Shown one piece after another: positions 49,261 through 59,686 of a stretch of DNA of 64,000 bases. This stretch comes from Anaerolineaceae bacterium (lineage in GTDB: Bacteria > Chloroflexota > Anaerolineae > Anaerolineales > Anaerolineaceae), in NCBI GenBank assembly GCA_020845515.1, contig JADLFQ010000072.1, positions 20,867 through 84,866 of the forward strand, read 5' to 3'. The position numbers and the translations under genes are program-made. The notes below the pieces were generated by a model, which saw only the letters and a program-made list of their open reading frames with translations, made no database searches and was not told the DNA's origin. Position 1 is the stretch's first letter. Each line of letters starts with the position of its first letter.

Positions 49261-50702
49261 TGTTCCGCTCCTTGCGCAACCGGCTGATTTTAAGTCATAT
49301 TTTCCCCCTGCTGGTGATTTTGCCGGTGATGGGAGTGGTGTTGGTTTACGTGCTGGAAACGCAGTATATCATCCCGCGCCTGGCGCGCAGCCTGTTGGGC
49401 GATGCCAGACTTTTCTCGGAAATCACGCGGGCGGAATACACGTTTTGGGGCAGCCCGGTGTTCTTTGAACATCTGTTGGGCCGGGTGGAGATGGACCCTT
49501 CCATTCGGGTGATGTTCCTGGACACGGATGGCGCGCTGCTCTTTTCCAGCGACCCGGCTGAACGCAATCGCCCCGCCCCCATTCTGCCCATGTCATCTTT
49601 AGAGGAGGTCCGGCAGGGCGGTGAAGTTGTTACCATTCAGTACGCCAGCGCATTGATCTTCACGGATGTTATTGATGTGTTTGCGCCGGTTTTCGACCCC
49701 AACGGGAAGGTGATTGGCATTGTACGGATCTCTTACCATGTGGCATCCTCGTCAGACCTGTTCCCCTCGATGCGTAATGCCATCCTGATCGTCATGCTGG
49801 CGGGGTTGGGGCTGGGTGTGCTGCTCAGCCTGTACCTGGCGGTCAATATCGGCAAACCTGTGCGCAGCGTTACGCGGGCAATTTACGACCTGGCGCAAGG
49901 CAGCCGCCGCCAGTCGCTGGCGGAGGAAGGCCCACAGGAACTACGGGTGCAGATCCGGGCGGTCAATTATCTGGTGGAGCGGCTGGACAGCCTGGAGCAA
50001 TCGCGCAGGCAACTGCTTGCCAATCTGGTGCATGAGCTGGGCAGGCCGTTGGGCGCGCTTCATTCCGCCAGTCAGGCGCTGGCGCGCGGCGCGGGCAAAG
50101 ACGCGCAGCTTCTCGAAGACCTGGCGGAGGGGATGAATGAACAGGTGCTGCAAATGCAGGCAGTGCTTAATGATTTAGCGCAGCTGCACGATCAAATTAT
50201 CGGGACAATCGAACTTAAATATGAAACTGTCGCGCCGCGCGACTGGCTGGCGCGTACGCTGCTGCCGTGGCAGGAGGCCGCGCGCGAAAAGGGATTGGTT
50301 TGGACGGCGGAGTTTCCGGCGGATCTGCCTGCTTTGCAGATTGACCCGGGGCGTATGGCGCAGGCGGTTGGGAACCTGGCGAGTAATGCCGTCAAATACA
50401 CTCCCAAAGGGGGGACTGTCACGGTTTCTGCCGGCACATTTTGCCATCCAAACGAGGACGGCGAGTTCTGGCTGTGCTTTGCAGATACCGGTATGAGCAT
50501 TGCCCCCGAAGACCGGGAGAAGGTATTTACACCCTTTTTTCGCAGCGACCAGGGGAAACGCATTAAAGAGGGCATGGGGTTGGGGTTGGCGATCGCGCGC
50601 GACCTGGTAGCCGCGCATGGCGGAAGGATTGAGCTGGAAAGCGCGGCCGGCGCCGGCAGCCGCTTTACAATCTGGATTCCGCTGAACCCCGCCAGGCATT
50701 AA
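49260..50702 (+). CDS. Sensor histidine kinase with HAMP
   Basis: Two TMs, HAMP, H-box LLANLVHELGRPLGALHSA, N-box NLASNAVKYTP, GMGLGLAIARDLVAAHGG; overlaps the response regulator by 1 nt. Confidence 0.95.
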   Translation: MFRSLRNRLILSHIFPLLVILPVMGVVLVYVLETQYIIPRLARSLLGDARLFSEITRAEYTFWGSPVFFEHLLGRVEMDPSIRVMFLDTDGALLFSSDPAERNRPAPILPMSSLEEVRQGGEVVTIQYASALIFTDVIDVFAPVFDPNGKVIGIVRISYHVASSSDLFPSMRNAILIVMLAGLGLGVLLSLYLAVNIGKPVRSVTRAIYDLAQGSRRQSLAEEGPQELRVQIRAVNYLVERLDSLEQSRRQLLANLVHELGRPLGALHSASQALARGAGKDAQLLEDLAEGMNEQVLQMQAVLNDLAQLHDQIIGTIELKYETVAPRDWLARTLLPWQEAAREKGLVWTAEFPADLPALQIDPGRMAQAVGNLASNAVKYTPKGGTVTVSAGTFCHPNEDGEFWLCFADTGMSIAPEDREKVFTPFFRSDQGKRIKEGMGLGLAIARDLVAAHGGRIELESAAGAGSRFTIWIPLNPARH

Positions 50703-50903
50703 GCCCTGGAGACCCAAAATAAAGTGACGGAGAGATCGAACTCAGGAGGGCGGTAAACCTTTATCCGCCCGGCGGCGCAAGCACAAGACTGGTTGTATCT
50801 CAAAGATATGCACAAAATTCAGGAAAGGACGGGCTAACCAGGCCCCGGCGCCAGCCGGAGGGCTGCGCGCGCCGCGGGAGAGGCAATCCGGCTGGTCACT
50901 CAC

Positions 50904-50970
50904 CCTTAAACTTTCCTTAAGGTTGAGATGGGGGGGCGTTAAGGACGCCCAACGGCAGAGGGGGTATGAT
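50904..50970 (+). promoter_or_regulatory. htrA promoter region with CCTTAA direct repeats at 11-bp spacing and a TATGAT -10
   Basis: CCTTAA at 50904-50909 and 50915-50920; inverted repeat GGGCGT-taagg-ACGCCC (50934-50950); TATGAT 50965-50970. Confidence 0.5.
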
Positions 50971-51047
50971 CCACTTTGGAACTTATCTTACGGGCCGGAA
51001 AGCGCTTTGAGCGAGGCTTGCCGGTAAACAAATGAGGAGATGGAACG

Positions 51048-52724
51048 ATGAATGAAAGAAAAATTGGGGCGATGGGTATTCTGATCGCGGCAGCACTGCT
51101 GTTTACTGCTTGTTCGGCCAGTGGTACCACGTTGATCCCCTCTCAAACTAATGCACCGGCGGCTGCACCCACCACAGCGTCAACGCTGCCGCCCCAGTCC
51201 AGCGCTCTTCCCCAGACCGCGCCTGCTGTACCGGATCAGGCGGGGCTGCTGGAATCTTATGAGGGGACACTGAAGAATATTTACCAGCAGGTGATCCCAT
51301 CGGTGGTGAATATCCGGGTGGTGCAAAAACAGGGCAGTTTGGTAGAGGGGCTTTCCCCGAATGGCATGCCAGAACTGCCGTTTGCGCTGCCGGGAATGCC
51401 GGATCAGCAAGGCCCGCAATACAGCCAGGGGCTTGGTTCCGGGTTTGTATGGGACCAGGAAGGCCACATTATCACCAACAACCATGTGGTTGAAGGCGCC
51501 GATAAAGTGGAGGTTACTTTCTCGGATGGCGTAACGCTGCCCGCAACAGTGGTGGGGACCGATTCCTACAGCGACCTGGCGGTCATCCGTGTGGAACAGG
51601 CCGGTGAACAGTTGAAGCCGGTACAAATGGCCGATTCCGCGCAGGTCAAGGTTGGGCAGCTTGCCATTGCCATTGGCAACCCGTTTGGGCTGGAAGGTAC
51701 GATGACGGTTGGTATCGTCAGCGCCATTGGACGGACGCTGGCGGCGGGCGAGGCCCTGCAAGGCGGCGGCAGTTTCTCAATTCCCAGCGTTATCCAAACG
51801 GATGCGCCGATCAATCCGGGCAACTCCGGCGGCGTGCTGGTGGATACGCAGGGACGGGTGATTGGAGTCACTGCGGCTATCGAATCGCCGGTGCGGGCGA
51901 ATGCCGGGATTGGTTTTGCCATTCCTTCGGCATTGGTTCGGAAAGTGGCGCCGGGGCTGATCAAAGACGGAAAATATGAGCATGCTTACCTGGGGATCAG
52001 CGGAACGACGCTGACACCTGACCTCGCCGCGGCCATGAAGCTGGATAAAAGCCAGCGCGGAGCCTTGGTTGAGACGGTGACCTCAGGCGGCCCTGCTGAC
52101 AAAGCCGGTCTGCACGGCAGCGGCGGTACGACAGAAGTTGACGGGCAGGAAATTCATGTGGGCGGCGATGTCATCGTTGCAGTGGATGAGTCGCCTGTAA
52201 AAACCATGGACGATCTGATTACGTATTTGTTTGACCAGACCGATGTCGGGCAAACGGTAACACTTTCGGTTCTGCGCGACGGCAAGGAGAAGCAGATGGA
52301 CGCGGTATTGGAAGCACGGCCAGCCCCCAAAGCACAAGGACAGGCGCAGGCACAGGGGCAACAGAGCGGGGGTGTGTGGCTGGGTGTTCAAGCGCAGCCG
52401 GTTACCCCTGAAATTGCTCAGGCCATGGGGCTCCCCAAAGGGCAGAAAGGCGTGCTGATTGGCCAGGTGGAAACGGGCAGCCCGGCGGATCAGGCCGGGT
52501 TATTGGGCAGTTACAAGCCTGTTGAGATAAACGGCAGCCAGATTTTGGTTGGCGGCGATGTGCTTACCCGGGTGGATGGAGTGGTGATCAACTCGGTCCC
52601 GGAGCTGCGCGAACAACTTGCGCAAAAACAGGCGGGGGACGAGGTTACCTTGACGGTAATCCGTGAGGGCAGGCAAATTGAAGTCAGTGTTACGCTGGCT
52701 GAACGCCCCGCACCGGCGCCGTAA
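51048..52724 (+). CDS. S1C (HtrA/DegP-like) serine protease with two PDZ domains
   Basis: HIITNNHVVEGADKVEV (His), YSDLAVIRVE (Asp), NPGNSGGVLVD (Ser); two PDZ-like repeats; lipobox LLFTACSAS. Confidence 0.96.
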   Translation: MNERKIGAMGILIAAALLFTACSASGTTLIPSQTNAPAAAPTTASTLPPQSSALPQTAPAVPDQAGLLESYEGTLKNIYQQVIPSVVNIRVVQKQGSLVEGLSPNGMPELPFALPGMPDQQGPQYSQGLGSGFVWDQEGHIITNNHVVEGADKVEVTFSDGVTLPATVVGTDSYSDLAVIRVEQAGEQLKPVQMADSAQVKVGQLAIAIGNPFGLEGTMTVGIVSAIGRTLAAGEALQGGGSFSIPSVIQTDAPINPGNSGGVLVDTQGRVIGVTAAIESPVRANAGIGFAIPSALVRKVAPGLIKDGKYEHAYLGISGTTLTPDLAAAMKLDKSQRGALVETVTSGGPADKAGLHGSGGTTEVDGQEIHVGGDVIVAVDESPVKTMDDLITYLFDQTDVGQTVTLSVLRDGKEKQMDAVLEARPAPKAQGQAQAQGQQSGGVWLGVQAQPVTPEIAQAMGLPKGQKGVLIGQVETGSPADQAGLLGSYKPVEINGSQILVGGDVLTRVDGVVINSVPELREQLAQKQAGDEVTLTVIREGRQIEVSVTLAERPAPAP

Positions 52725-52752
52725 GCGTTAATTGTGTAAAAAGCCACATTTT

Positions 52753-52785
52753 AAAAAGAGCCTGGAATGCCTCCAGGTTCTTTTT
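52753..52785 (+). terminator. Intrinsic terminator of htrA-like gene
   Basis: AAAAAGAGCCTGGA-atgcc-TCCAGGTTCTTTTT. Confidence 0.9.
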
Positions 52786-52919
52786 CTTGTGGGCGGTTAT
52801 GAGATTTTAGAGGGGCGGCAGTAAAAGCGCGGCCACGCGCTTATATCCGGGCTTATCGTCCGGAGGCGAAAACTTCTCGATATTTGTTTGATTTATTTTC
52901 ATACTTTTAGCAGGAGGGG

Positions 52920-55481
52920 CTATGGGTACTGCCACAACCGGGCGGTTCCATCGCGGGCAAGGATCACGAGTTGCTGTCTGCCGGGCAAAAAGAACCATTG
53001 GTCAACCCCTTCATTAAGGTCTGCCGGGCTGAGCATCTCACTGCCCAGTTCAATTTTCCCGGCCTGATCGTAAACCGGCAGCAACTTCAGGGCGGCGCGG
53101 GCGGGATCATAACAAAATAGTGTACTGCTATTGGGGGAAAAGACCGCGCAGGAACAATCCTTTAGAAACAGGGTTTCCTCCCCGTTAGACGGGTTGAGCA
53201 GGTGCAGGCCGGTGCGGGTGCTGGCGGCCAGATACCGGCTGTTGTTGGTGAAATCAAAGCGCGCATTTTCTTCATCCAGGGGGAAGGAGGCGAGCAGCTC
53301 TCCGTTTGCGACCTGCCAGACGTTACCCTCCAGCCCTTGTGCGGTAACGAGAAGGGCACGGTTGGGTGAAACTGCGATCTGCCCGGGCGCATTCGCCGAC
53401 GGCAGGGTGTACAGTTCCCGGCCGTCGTCAGGCTGAAGGAAATAATCTTCCCCGGCGGCGGTTACAGCGATGCTGCCGCCAGGAGTGTACGCGGCATGCA
53501 GTACTGTGCCCCTCAGGGTTTGCGACCAGACGGGTTTACCCGCCGGCAAGGTGAACAGACTCAGCGTCTCATCCTGCAGTGTCAGGAAACTGTTCCAATC
53601 GGGGTTGAGCGCTTGAAACTTCCCCTGAATTTCCAGGCTGGATGCCATTCCACCGCCAGTCTTCCAGAATTCCAGTCCATTTCCGAGTACGGCAAGCTGC
53701 TGGTTGTCCGGTGAGAAACCGAGAACCCGGTAAGTTTGCGCGCCGCCAAAGGAAGCGAGTTCAGCGCCATTGCTCACCTGGCGAATGCGCACACCGCCTT
53801 CAGGCAGTGCAACCGCGAGCATTTTGCCATCGGGGGAGAGCTTCGCCTGCCTGTAGTCTTCGTGCCCTGGCAATGTTGCCATCAGGCTGAGGTCACTCTT
53901 CTTCCACAGCCGCAGTACACCTTGTCCAAGTGTAAGCATGTGCTCCCCATCTGCGGTAAACAAAATTTTTTCAGGTGGTTCTGATACCGGCGTGGAAAGC
54001 GGCGCAGGCGCGGTGTTATCCTGCCAAAGTGCGATATATTCTGTGCGCCCCACCACCAGGCTGGCGCCGTCCGGTGAGAATGCCGCGGCAAGCCCGGGCA
54101 TGGCGCTGATATCGTCCGGCAGATCTACACGCTGGCCGGACGCCACGTCCCAGAGATCCACTGCTCCGTTTGCATTGGCGGAAAGCAGCCGCCTGCCGTC
54201 CGGGGAGAATGCCAACCCGCCACAGCCGCGCGCGAGCGGCCCTGTGCCGACCGGGAATGAGTGGATGAGCTGTTCAGAAGCGGCATTCCAAAGGATGACC
54301 TCGACATCCTCGCAGGTTGCGTAGCTGTTGCCATCCGGGGCAAAGATGATGTGTCCGTTGGCGCGCCCGGTGGGGCCGCTTTTCAGGAAGCTGCCGTCGG
54401 CTGTGTTCCAGTAGACCAGCGGCGATTTGCGTCCGATCAACTGGCTGCCATCCGGAGAAAACAGAACCGCCGTTACGCGGGAATCGAACGGGTCGTATAC
54501 CAGCTGGCTCTCTTTATCCAGCCGGCGGGAAGTATCCATCTGTGCGAGCAGTTCGCCGCTCGTTAAATTCCAGATGGCAATTTGCTGGGCGCCGTGTGGA
54601 TCCGATCCCAGGACGGCGGCGATGCGCGCGCCATCCGGTGAGAGCGCCAGGCTGACGACCGGCATGCGGGTGGAGATGCTGCGCAACGCTTCCGGCGGCG
54701 CGGCGCCGGCGCTCCACTCCTGCAAAGCGTACAGGTCAATCCCCAGTGAGGTCGCCAGTACGAGTGTATTTCCATCCGGCGTAAGCGCCATGTCACTGAG
54801 CAAACCACCCCCAAAGCGAAAAAGCTGCTGAAAATTCGGGTTGGCGGTGATGGGCTGGTCCTCCCCTGGGGAAGTGGAGGGGGGCAGGGTGCTGCCGGGC
54901 AAAGCGGGTAATCCGCCTTCTTGCGTGGGGATCGCGGCGGCTCGTGCAGCCAACCTTGGCTGCAGATAGCGCGTGAACAGCCACCAGCCAACGGTTCCGA
55001 GCAAGATCAGCCCCAGCAATGTGAGCACGGCGGCGATAAGCAGGCGCGGCCGCCGCGGGGCCACGGGCCCGGGTGCGGCATCCGGGTGGGCGGGTTCGTA
55101 TGCCGGCGGAGAACTTTCCAGAAGCTGGTCGCGCAGCTGCAGTTCGGGGGGGCGGTCTGACTGCTGCGAGGCAAAGGGCGGGGGGGGAGCAGGGGGGATG
55201 GGCAGTGAGGCGGGAGCGGACGGAGGAGGCTGCACCTGCACAGGGGCTTCGAGGCGGGCCAGCATACGCTGTGCGGCCGCATTTTGCGGGTCGAGAGCGA
55301 GCGTTTTTTGCAGGCAAAATTGTTTGCGGGCGGGATCATCTATACAGGCTGCCAGTCCAAGCCAGGCGGTTGCATTGCGCGGGTTTTCCTGCACTGCCGC
55401 GGTGAAGAAGCGGCGTGCTTCTTCGTGATTGCCAGCTTTAAAGGCGGCGATTCCTCTATAGGTCAGCGAGCGTTCTGCCAT
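52920..55481 (-). CDS. TPR + TM + WD40-like beta-propeller protein
   Basis: N-terminal TPR (GNHEEARRFFTAAVQENPRNATAWLGLAACIDDP), Pro-rich linker, TM, many LAFSPDGRRLLSANANGAVDLWD-type repeats. Confidence 0.9.
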   Translation of the reverse strand: MAERSLTYRGIAAFKAGNHEEARRFFTAAVQENPRNATAWLGLAACIDDPARKQFCLQKTLALDPQNAAAQRMLARLEAPVQVQPPPSAPASLPIPPAPPPPFASQQSDRPPELQLRDQLLESSPPAYEPAHPDAAPGPVAPRRPRLLIAAVLTLLGLILLGTVGWWLFTRYLQPRLAARAAAIPTQEGGLPALPGSTLPPSTSPGEDQPITANPNFQQLFRFGGGLLSDMALTPDGNTLVLATSLGIDLYALQEWSAGAAPPEALRSISTRMPVVSLALSPDGARIAAVLGSDPHGAQQIAIWNLTSGELLAQMDTSRRLDKESQLVYDPFDSRVTAVLFSPDGSQLIGRKSPLVYWNTADGSFLKSGPTGRANGHIIFAPDGNSYATCEDVEVILWNAASEQLIHSFPVGTGPLARGCGGLAFSPDGRRLLSANANGAVDLWDVASGQRVDLPDDISAMPGLAAAFSPDGASLVVGRTEYIALWQDNTAPAPLSTPVSEPPEKILFTADGEHMLTLGQGVLRLWKKSDLSLMATLPGHEDYRQAKLSPDGKMLAVALPEGGVRIRQVSNGAELASFGGAQTYRVLGFSPDNQQLAVLGNGLEFWKTGGGMASSLEIQGKFQALNPDWNSFLTLQDETLSLFTLPAGKPVWSQTLRGTVLHAAYTPGGSIAVTAAGEDYFLQPDDGRELYTLPSANAPGQIAVSPNRALLVTAQGLEGNVWQVANGELLASFPLDEENARFDFTNNSRYLAASTRTGLHLLNPSNGEETLFLKDCSCAVFSPNSSTLFCYDPARAALKLLPVYDQAGKIELGSEMLSPADLNEGVDQWFFLPGRQQLVILARDGTARLWQYP

Positions 55482-55610
55482 TTATCCTTTTCTATCCTCT
55501 CTCATCTGGCCGACGATGGGATGCTTTAAGTATAAGTCGCGGCGGACAAATTGCAAGCAGGTTTGCTGGACAGCCCGGCCACTCTCCTGCCTGCAAAAGG
55601 CTGCGGTCTG

Positions 55611-57116
55611 TTACTTTGAAACCACACACTCCCGCCGGATGCATATACTCAGCCGCTGTATGCCGCTTTCAATCTGCTCCGGAGACGCGGCTGCAAAGGT
55701 CAGGCGGAGATATTTCTCGCCGCCCTCGTTTGGATAGCAGAATGTGCCGGGCAGAAAGGCAACGCCCTCCCGGCAGGCGGGTTGGAGGAGTTCCAGGCTG
55801 GAACATCCTTTTGGCAGTTGCAGCCAGAAGAAAAGCCCGCCGTGCGGTGTGGAAAACTGTGTGTCTTCAGGAAGAAAGGTTTGCAACGCGGTTAGCATGG
55901 CGTTGCGGCGGCGGCGATATACCTGGCAGGCGCGGCGCAGATGCGCCTGATAGCGGCCAACGGTGATGTAAGATTCGAGCGTGCGTTGGATGAGGCTGGA
56001 AGTTGCCAGATCGGCGACGCGCTTATGTGCGAGCAGCGTTTCAAATACCGGGCCGTTGGCAAGGATGTAACCGACGCGCAAGCCGGGGGCAAGCATCTTT
56101 GAGAATGTGCTGATATAAATCACCTGCCCGCCGGGGTCAAGCGCTTTGAGCGCCGGCAAGCTGCGTCCTTCATAGCGCAAATCGCCGACGAAATCATCTT
56201 CCAAAATCGGGATGCTCGCTTGCGCTGCCAGCGCGAGCATGTCCCTGCGGCGGCGTCCGCTCAGGCAGACGCCAGTCGGGTTCTGAAAGTTGGGAATCGT
56301 ATAGATCAATTTTGGGTTGTGCGCCTGAATAAGCGCGGGGACGGCTTCAAGCTGCATACCGCGTTCGTCAACGGGTACGCCGATGATCTTTAAACCGGCA
56401 GCTCTGAATAGATCCAACGCGCCGGAATAGGTTGGGCTTTCAACCAATACGGTGTCGCCGGGCTGCAAGAGGGCGCGAATTACGAGGTTGATCGCCTGCT
56501 GGGAGCCGGACGTTACCAGTACTTCCTCAGCGCGGGTGGGAATGCCCTCTTGACCGAGGACATGAGCAATCGTCTTGCGCAAGGGCAGGTAACCGGCCAG
56601 GTCGCCATACTCGAAGGCGTCCATGCCATCGCGCCGAATGACCGCTTGCAAGACCTTACGAAATTCATCCACCGGAAAGAGCCCGGGGTCGGGAATGCCG
56701 AGGTGCAGGGGGATGAGGCCGCTGCGCCCGCAGGTGCAAGCCCGGATGTGTTCCTCCAGGCTGTGCAGGGGAGAGTTTGGGGGCGGAGGAAGGGCGCGCT
56801 GCCAGAGGGGCCAATCTTCCTCCGGAAGGATGGCAGCCGCGCGCCCGGCGGGGGGCAAAAAGGGTTGAGCGACGTACGCGCCGCTGCCTTGCAGGTTGTA
56901 GATCAGGCCGTCGGCTTCCAACTCGGCATAAGCGTTGGCGGCAGTGATGCGGTTGATCCCCAAGTCGGCGGCAAGCTGGCGGGTGGAGGGCAGTTTTACA
57001 CCCTCCGCAAGCCCGCCGCTTTCGATGGCGGAGCGAAGAAAAGCAACGATCTGGCGGTATATGGGAAGCGGCGATTCGCGGTCTATTGGTATTCTCATCA
57101 GGTTTTCCACGTCCAT
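55611..57116 (-). CDS. MocR-type GntR-HTH/aminotransferase fusion (PLP-dependent)
   Basis: GVKLPSTRQLAADLGINRITAANAYAELEADGLIYNLQGSGAYVA then aminotransferase I fold (SGSQQAINLVIRALLQPGDTVLVESPTYSGAL; YISTFSKMLAPGLRVGYI). Confidence 0.95.
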   Translation of the reverse strand: MDVENLMRIPIDRESPLPIYRQIVAFLRSAIESGGLAEGVKLPSTRQLAADLGINRITAANAYAELEADGLIYNLQGSGAYVAQPFLPPAGRAAAILPEEDWPLWQRALPPPPNSPLHSLEEHIRACTCGRSGLIPLHLGIPDPGLFPVDEFRKVLQAVIRRDGMDAFEYGDLAGYLPLRKTIAHVLGQEGIPTRAEEVLVTSGSQQAINLVIRALLQPGDTVLVESPTYSGALDLFRAAGLKIIGVPVDERGMQLEAVPALIQAHNPKLIYTIPNFQNPTGVCLSGRRRRDMLALAAQASIPILEDDFVGDLRYEGRSLPALKALDPGGQVIYISTFSKMLAPGLRVGYILANGPVFETLLAHKRVADLATSSLIQRTLESYITVGRYQAHLRRACQVYRRRRNAMLTALQTFLPEDTQFSTPHGGLFFWLQLPKGCSSLELLQPACREGVAFLPGTFCYPNEGGEKYLRLTFAAASPEQIESGIQRLSICIRRECVVSK

Positions 57117-57205
57117 TTTAACACCAACGGATTGACCGCAGGATGCCTATGGCATCCATGTGAGCGCGTGGCGGGAGGAAGGCGGGCGGGTATGGTAAAC
57201 TTGGC

Positions 57206-58015
57206 GTGATGATTAAACGAGCTGTGATTGGTTTCGACATGGATGGTACACTCATCCACCCCATAGGCGGTATTCACCCGCTGGATGTCCAACTGCTTTC
57301 CTCGGAGCAGCCGTACTGTTTTATTCCGGCAACCGGACGGCCGCTGCATGCGACGCGCGGCGCGCTGGCGGAAGCCGGATTGTGCCGAGGACAGAAGCTG
57401 CCGTGGCCGCTTGTGCTGCAAAACGGTGCGGTGCTGTACGGCCCGAATGAAGAGCTGCTTCACTACGATGGCTTCCTTCCGGAGATTCAGGATAAGCTGA
57501 TTGACCGCTTGCGCGACGCGGCGGGGGTCACTGTGCTTCTCAAAGAAATTGACTCGATCACTGCGCTGCGCCTGACGCCCTACGGGGAAGAATGTATCCC
57601 GCGCTATTATCTGGATATACAGCCCTCCGGCACGGCTGAAAACAAGCCTGTTTACACCAAGGTGATGTGCCTGTGCGAAGACCCCGGCCTGCTGGCGGAA
57701 ATCTATACAAACACAGGAGATCTGCCGCTGGAGCGCACCTTTAGCATGGACAGTATTCTGGAATTTGCGCCTGCCGGGGTGCATAAAGGCGCCGGGTTGC
57801 AAAAACTGGTGAAACTGCTGGGACTGGGTTCACTGCCGCTGCTGGCAGCGGGTGATGGAGGCAACGATCTGGAGTTACTCCGGGTTGCTGACATCTCCTT
57901 TGCACCTGCAAACAGCCCGGTTGAAATACAAATGCAGACAGATCGGGTAATTGATACCCGCCCCGGCGGGTTGTTGGGAGTCATGATTGCCGCCCTGGGG
58001 GAGCAGGTGACATAA
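57206..58015 (+). CDS. HAD-superfamily hydrolase (Cof-like)
   Basis: VIGFDMDGTLIHP; IPATGRPL; LAAGDGGNDLELLRVADISFAPANS. Confidence 0.93.
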   Translation: MMIKRAVIGFDMDGTLIHPIGGIHPLDVQLLSSEQPYCFIPATGRPLHATRGALAEAGLCRGQKLPWPLVLQNGAVLYGPNEELLHYDGFLPEIQDKLIDRLRDAAGVTVLLKEIDSITALRLTPYGEECIPRYYLDIQPSGTAENKPVYTKVMCLCEDPGLLAEIYTNTGDLPLERTFSMDSILEFAPAGVHKGAGLQKLVKLLGLGSLPLLAAGDGGNDLELLRVADISFAPANSPVEIQMQTDRVIDTRPGGLLGVMIAALGEQVT

Positions 58016-58095
58016 TAAAGAGGGTTGAGAACGCTTCTGACGGGCGCACGCTCCCTGCCTGGGTTTTAGCGGGAGCATAAAGGCGGCGGTTTTGT

Positions 58096-59001
58096 CTACG
58101 CGGGGCCGGGGGATGAGGATGTACCGTTTTTGTAGTTGATGACCGCGATTCCACTGATGATGAGCAGCCCGCCCAGTACAGATTGCCATTGCAGCCGTTC
58201 CGTTAAGAAAACGACGCCCAAAGTGACGGATACCAACGGTGTAATATAGCTGACCAGCGAAGTGCGCGTGGCGCCAACGGAGTGCAGCAAAGCAAAGAAC
58301 AGGATATAGGCCAGCGTTGAGCCTAAAAGCCCAAGCCAGATGATTGCCGCCCACGTCAGCGGCGCGCTGGGGATGTGAACCGGTTGTTTCGTCAGGGCGA
58401 TAAATGCCCACAACCATGCCGCAGCCATACACAACTGCAGAAAAGCCTGTACAACCGGCGAAGGGCCCCGGGTCTTTTTGCGGGCGTAGACGCCGGCCAC
58501 GGCATACGAAAGTGAAGCCAGCAGCGCGGCGATATAACCGAGCACGCTGGAGGTGGCGCCATGTTTGGCTGCGGGAAGGATCAGGATGATGACACCCCCA
58601 AAACCCACCAACAACCCCGCCAGCCTGGGCAGGCTGAAGCGTTCTTCCGGCAGAAAGAAGGAGGCCACAAGAACGGTGAAGAGCGGACCGGTGCTCATTA
58701 AAATGGCCGTCATACTGGAGTCAATGTGCACTTCGCTCCACGAGATGAGAAAAAAAGGAAGAGCGACGTTGAAGAGTCCGAGTAACACGAAAACACCCAA
58801 AAGCGGGGTAATCTCACGCCAATTTAGCCGTCCTTTTCTGTCAAACTGCAGGAAGACAAAAAGCCCCAGCGCGCCCAGCAGGGTGCGAAATCCCACCAGA
58901 ACTGCCGGATTGAGCTCGGCAACGGCAACTTTTACCCAGGAATACGAAGTGCCCCATATAAAACCCAAACCCACCAGACGAACCCAATTTTTAACCGACA
59001 T
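58096..59001 (-). CDS. EamA/DMT-family permease
   Basis: Ten hydrophobic segments; GFIWGTSYSWVKVAVAELNPAVLVGFRTLLGALGLF; start taken at MSVKNWVRLVG. Confidence 0.92.
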   Translation of the reverse strand: MSVKNWVRLVGLGFIWGTSYSWVKVAVAELNPAVLVGFRTLLGALGLFVFLQFDRKGRLNWREITPLLGVFVLLGLFNVALPFFLISWSEVHIDSSMTAILMSTGPLFTVLVASFFLPEERFSLPRLAGLLVGFGGVIILILPAAKHGATSSVLGYIAALLASLSYAVAGVYARKKTRGPSPVVQAFLQLCMAAAWLWAFIALTKQPVHIPSAPLTWAAIIWLGLLGSTLAYILFFALLHSVGATRTSLVSYITPLVSVTLGVVFLTERLQWQSVLGGLLIISGIAVINYKNGTSSSPGPA

Positions 59002-59182
59002 AATTTCCTGTTCCCTTGCCTTTGTTTGAGATGAGATTGACACGGTGAACAGGCTGCTGTCACCCGTGTTCGATTGCCATGCGAGTCTGTCCTTGTGCGC
59101 GGTAACTTTAAGTGAGGGTGCGCCCGGCCAAATGCGGGGTTTTGAAAGGATGTCTGCGGTTAAAGATTTGGGCAAAGTGCGC

Positions 59183-59686
59183 TTATTCTTCTTCAGGCCT
59201 TTCATGCGCCAGCAGCGCGCTTTTGCGCTCCAGCCCCCAGCGATAGCCCCCCAGGCTGCCGTCTCTGCGCACAACACGGTGGCACGGCGTGACGAGCGAG
59301 ACCGGGTTACGGGCGCAGGCATGCGCGACTGCCCGTATGGCTGTGGGCCGGCCGATTGCCTCGGCTACCTGGGTGTAGGTGCGTATTTGACCGCGCGGGA
59401 TTTTGCGCAACTCCTGCCAGACGCGCAGTTGGAACGCACTGGCCTGAACATCCAAAGGCACGTCGAGGTGCAACTGACGGCCATCGAGGTGCGCCAGGAT
59501 GAGTTCCACCCATGCGTGTGCAGCGCTTTCCGCGCGCCGAATGACGGCTTTGGGATACTCGGCGTGCAGGGCATCTTCCAGTACGGTGTCGCGATCTCCA
59601 AAACTGAGAGCGCACACACCGCGCTCAGTCCACGCCACGAGCATGCGCCCTAAATACGTATCCACAATTGTGTACTGGATTTCCAT
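59183..59686 (-). CDS. ogt: Methylated-DNA--protein-cysteine S-methyltransferase
   Basis: RVWQELRKIPRGQIRTYTQVAEAIGRPTAIRAVAHACARNPVSLVTPCHRVVRRDGSLGGYRWGLERK (PCHRVV active site). Confidence 0.96.
   Translation of the reverse strand: MEIQYTIVDTYLGRMLVAWTERGVCALSFGDRDTVLEDALHAEYPKAVIRRAESAAHAWVELILAHLDGRQLHLDVPLDVQASAFQLRVWQELRKIPRGQIRTYTQVAEAIGRPTAIRAVAHACARNPVSLVTPCHRVVRRDGSLGGYRWGLERKSALLAHERPEEE

Noticed and set aside
49995-50100. Histidine kinase H-box HELGRPLG as a degenerate, inactive kinase
   Set aside because: The phospho-acceptor His and Glu are present and the ATP-binding motifs are intact; likely a lineage variant of HELRTPL rather than inactivation
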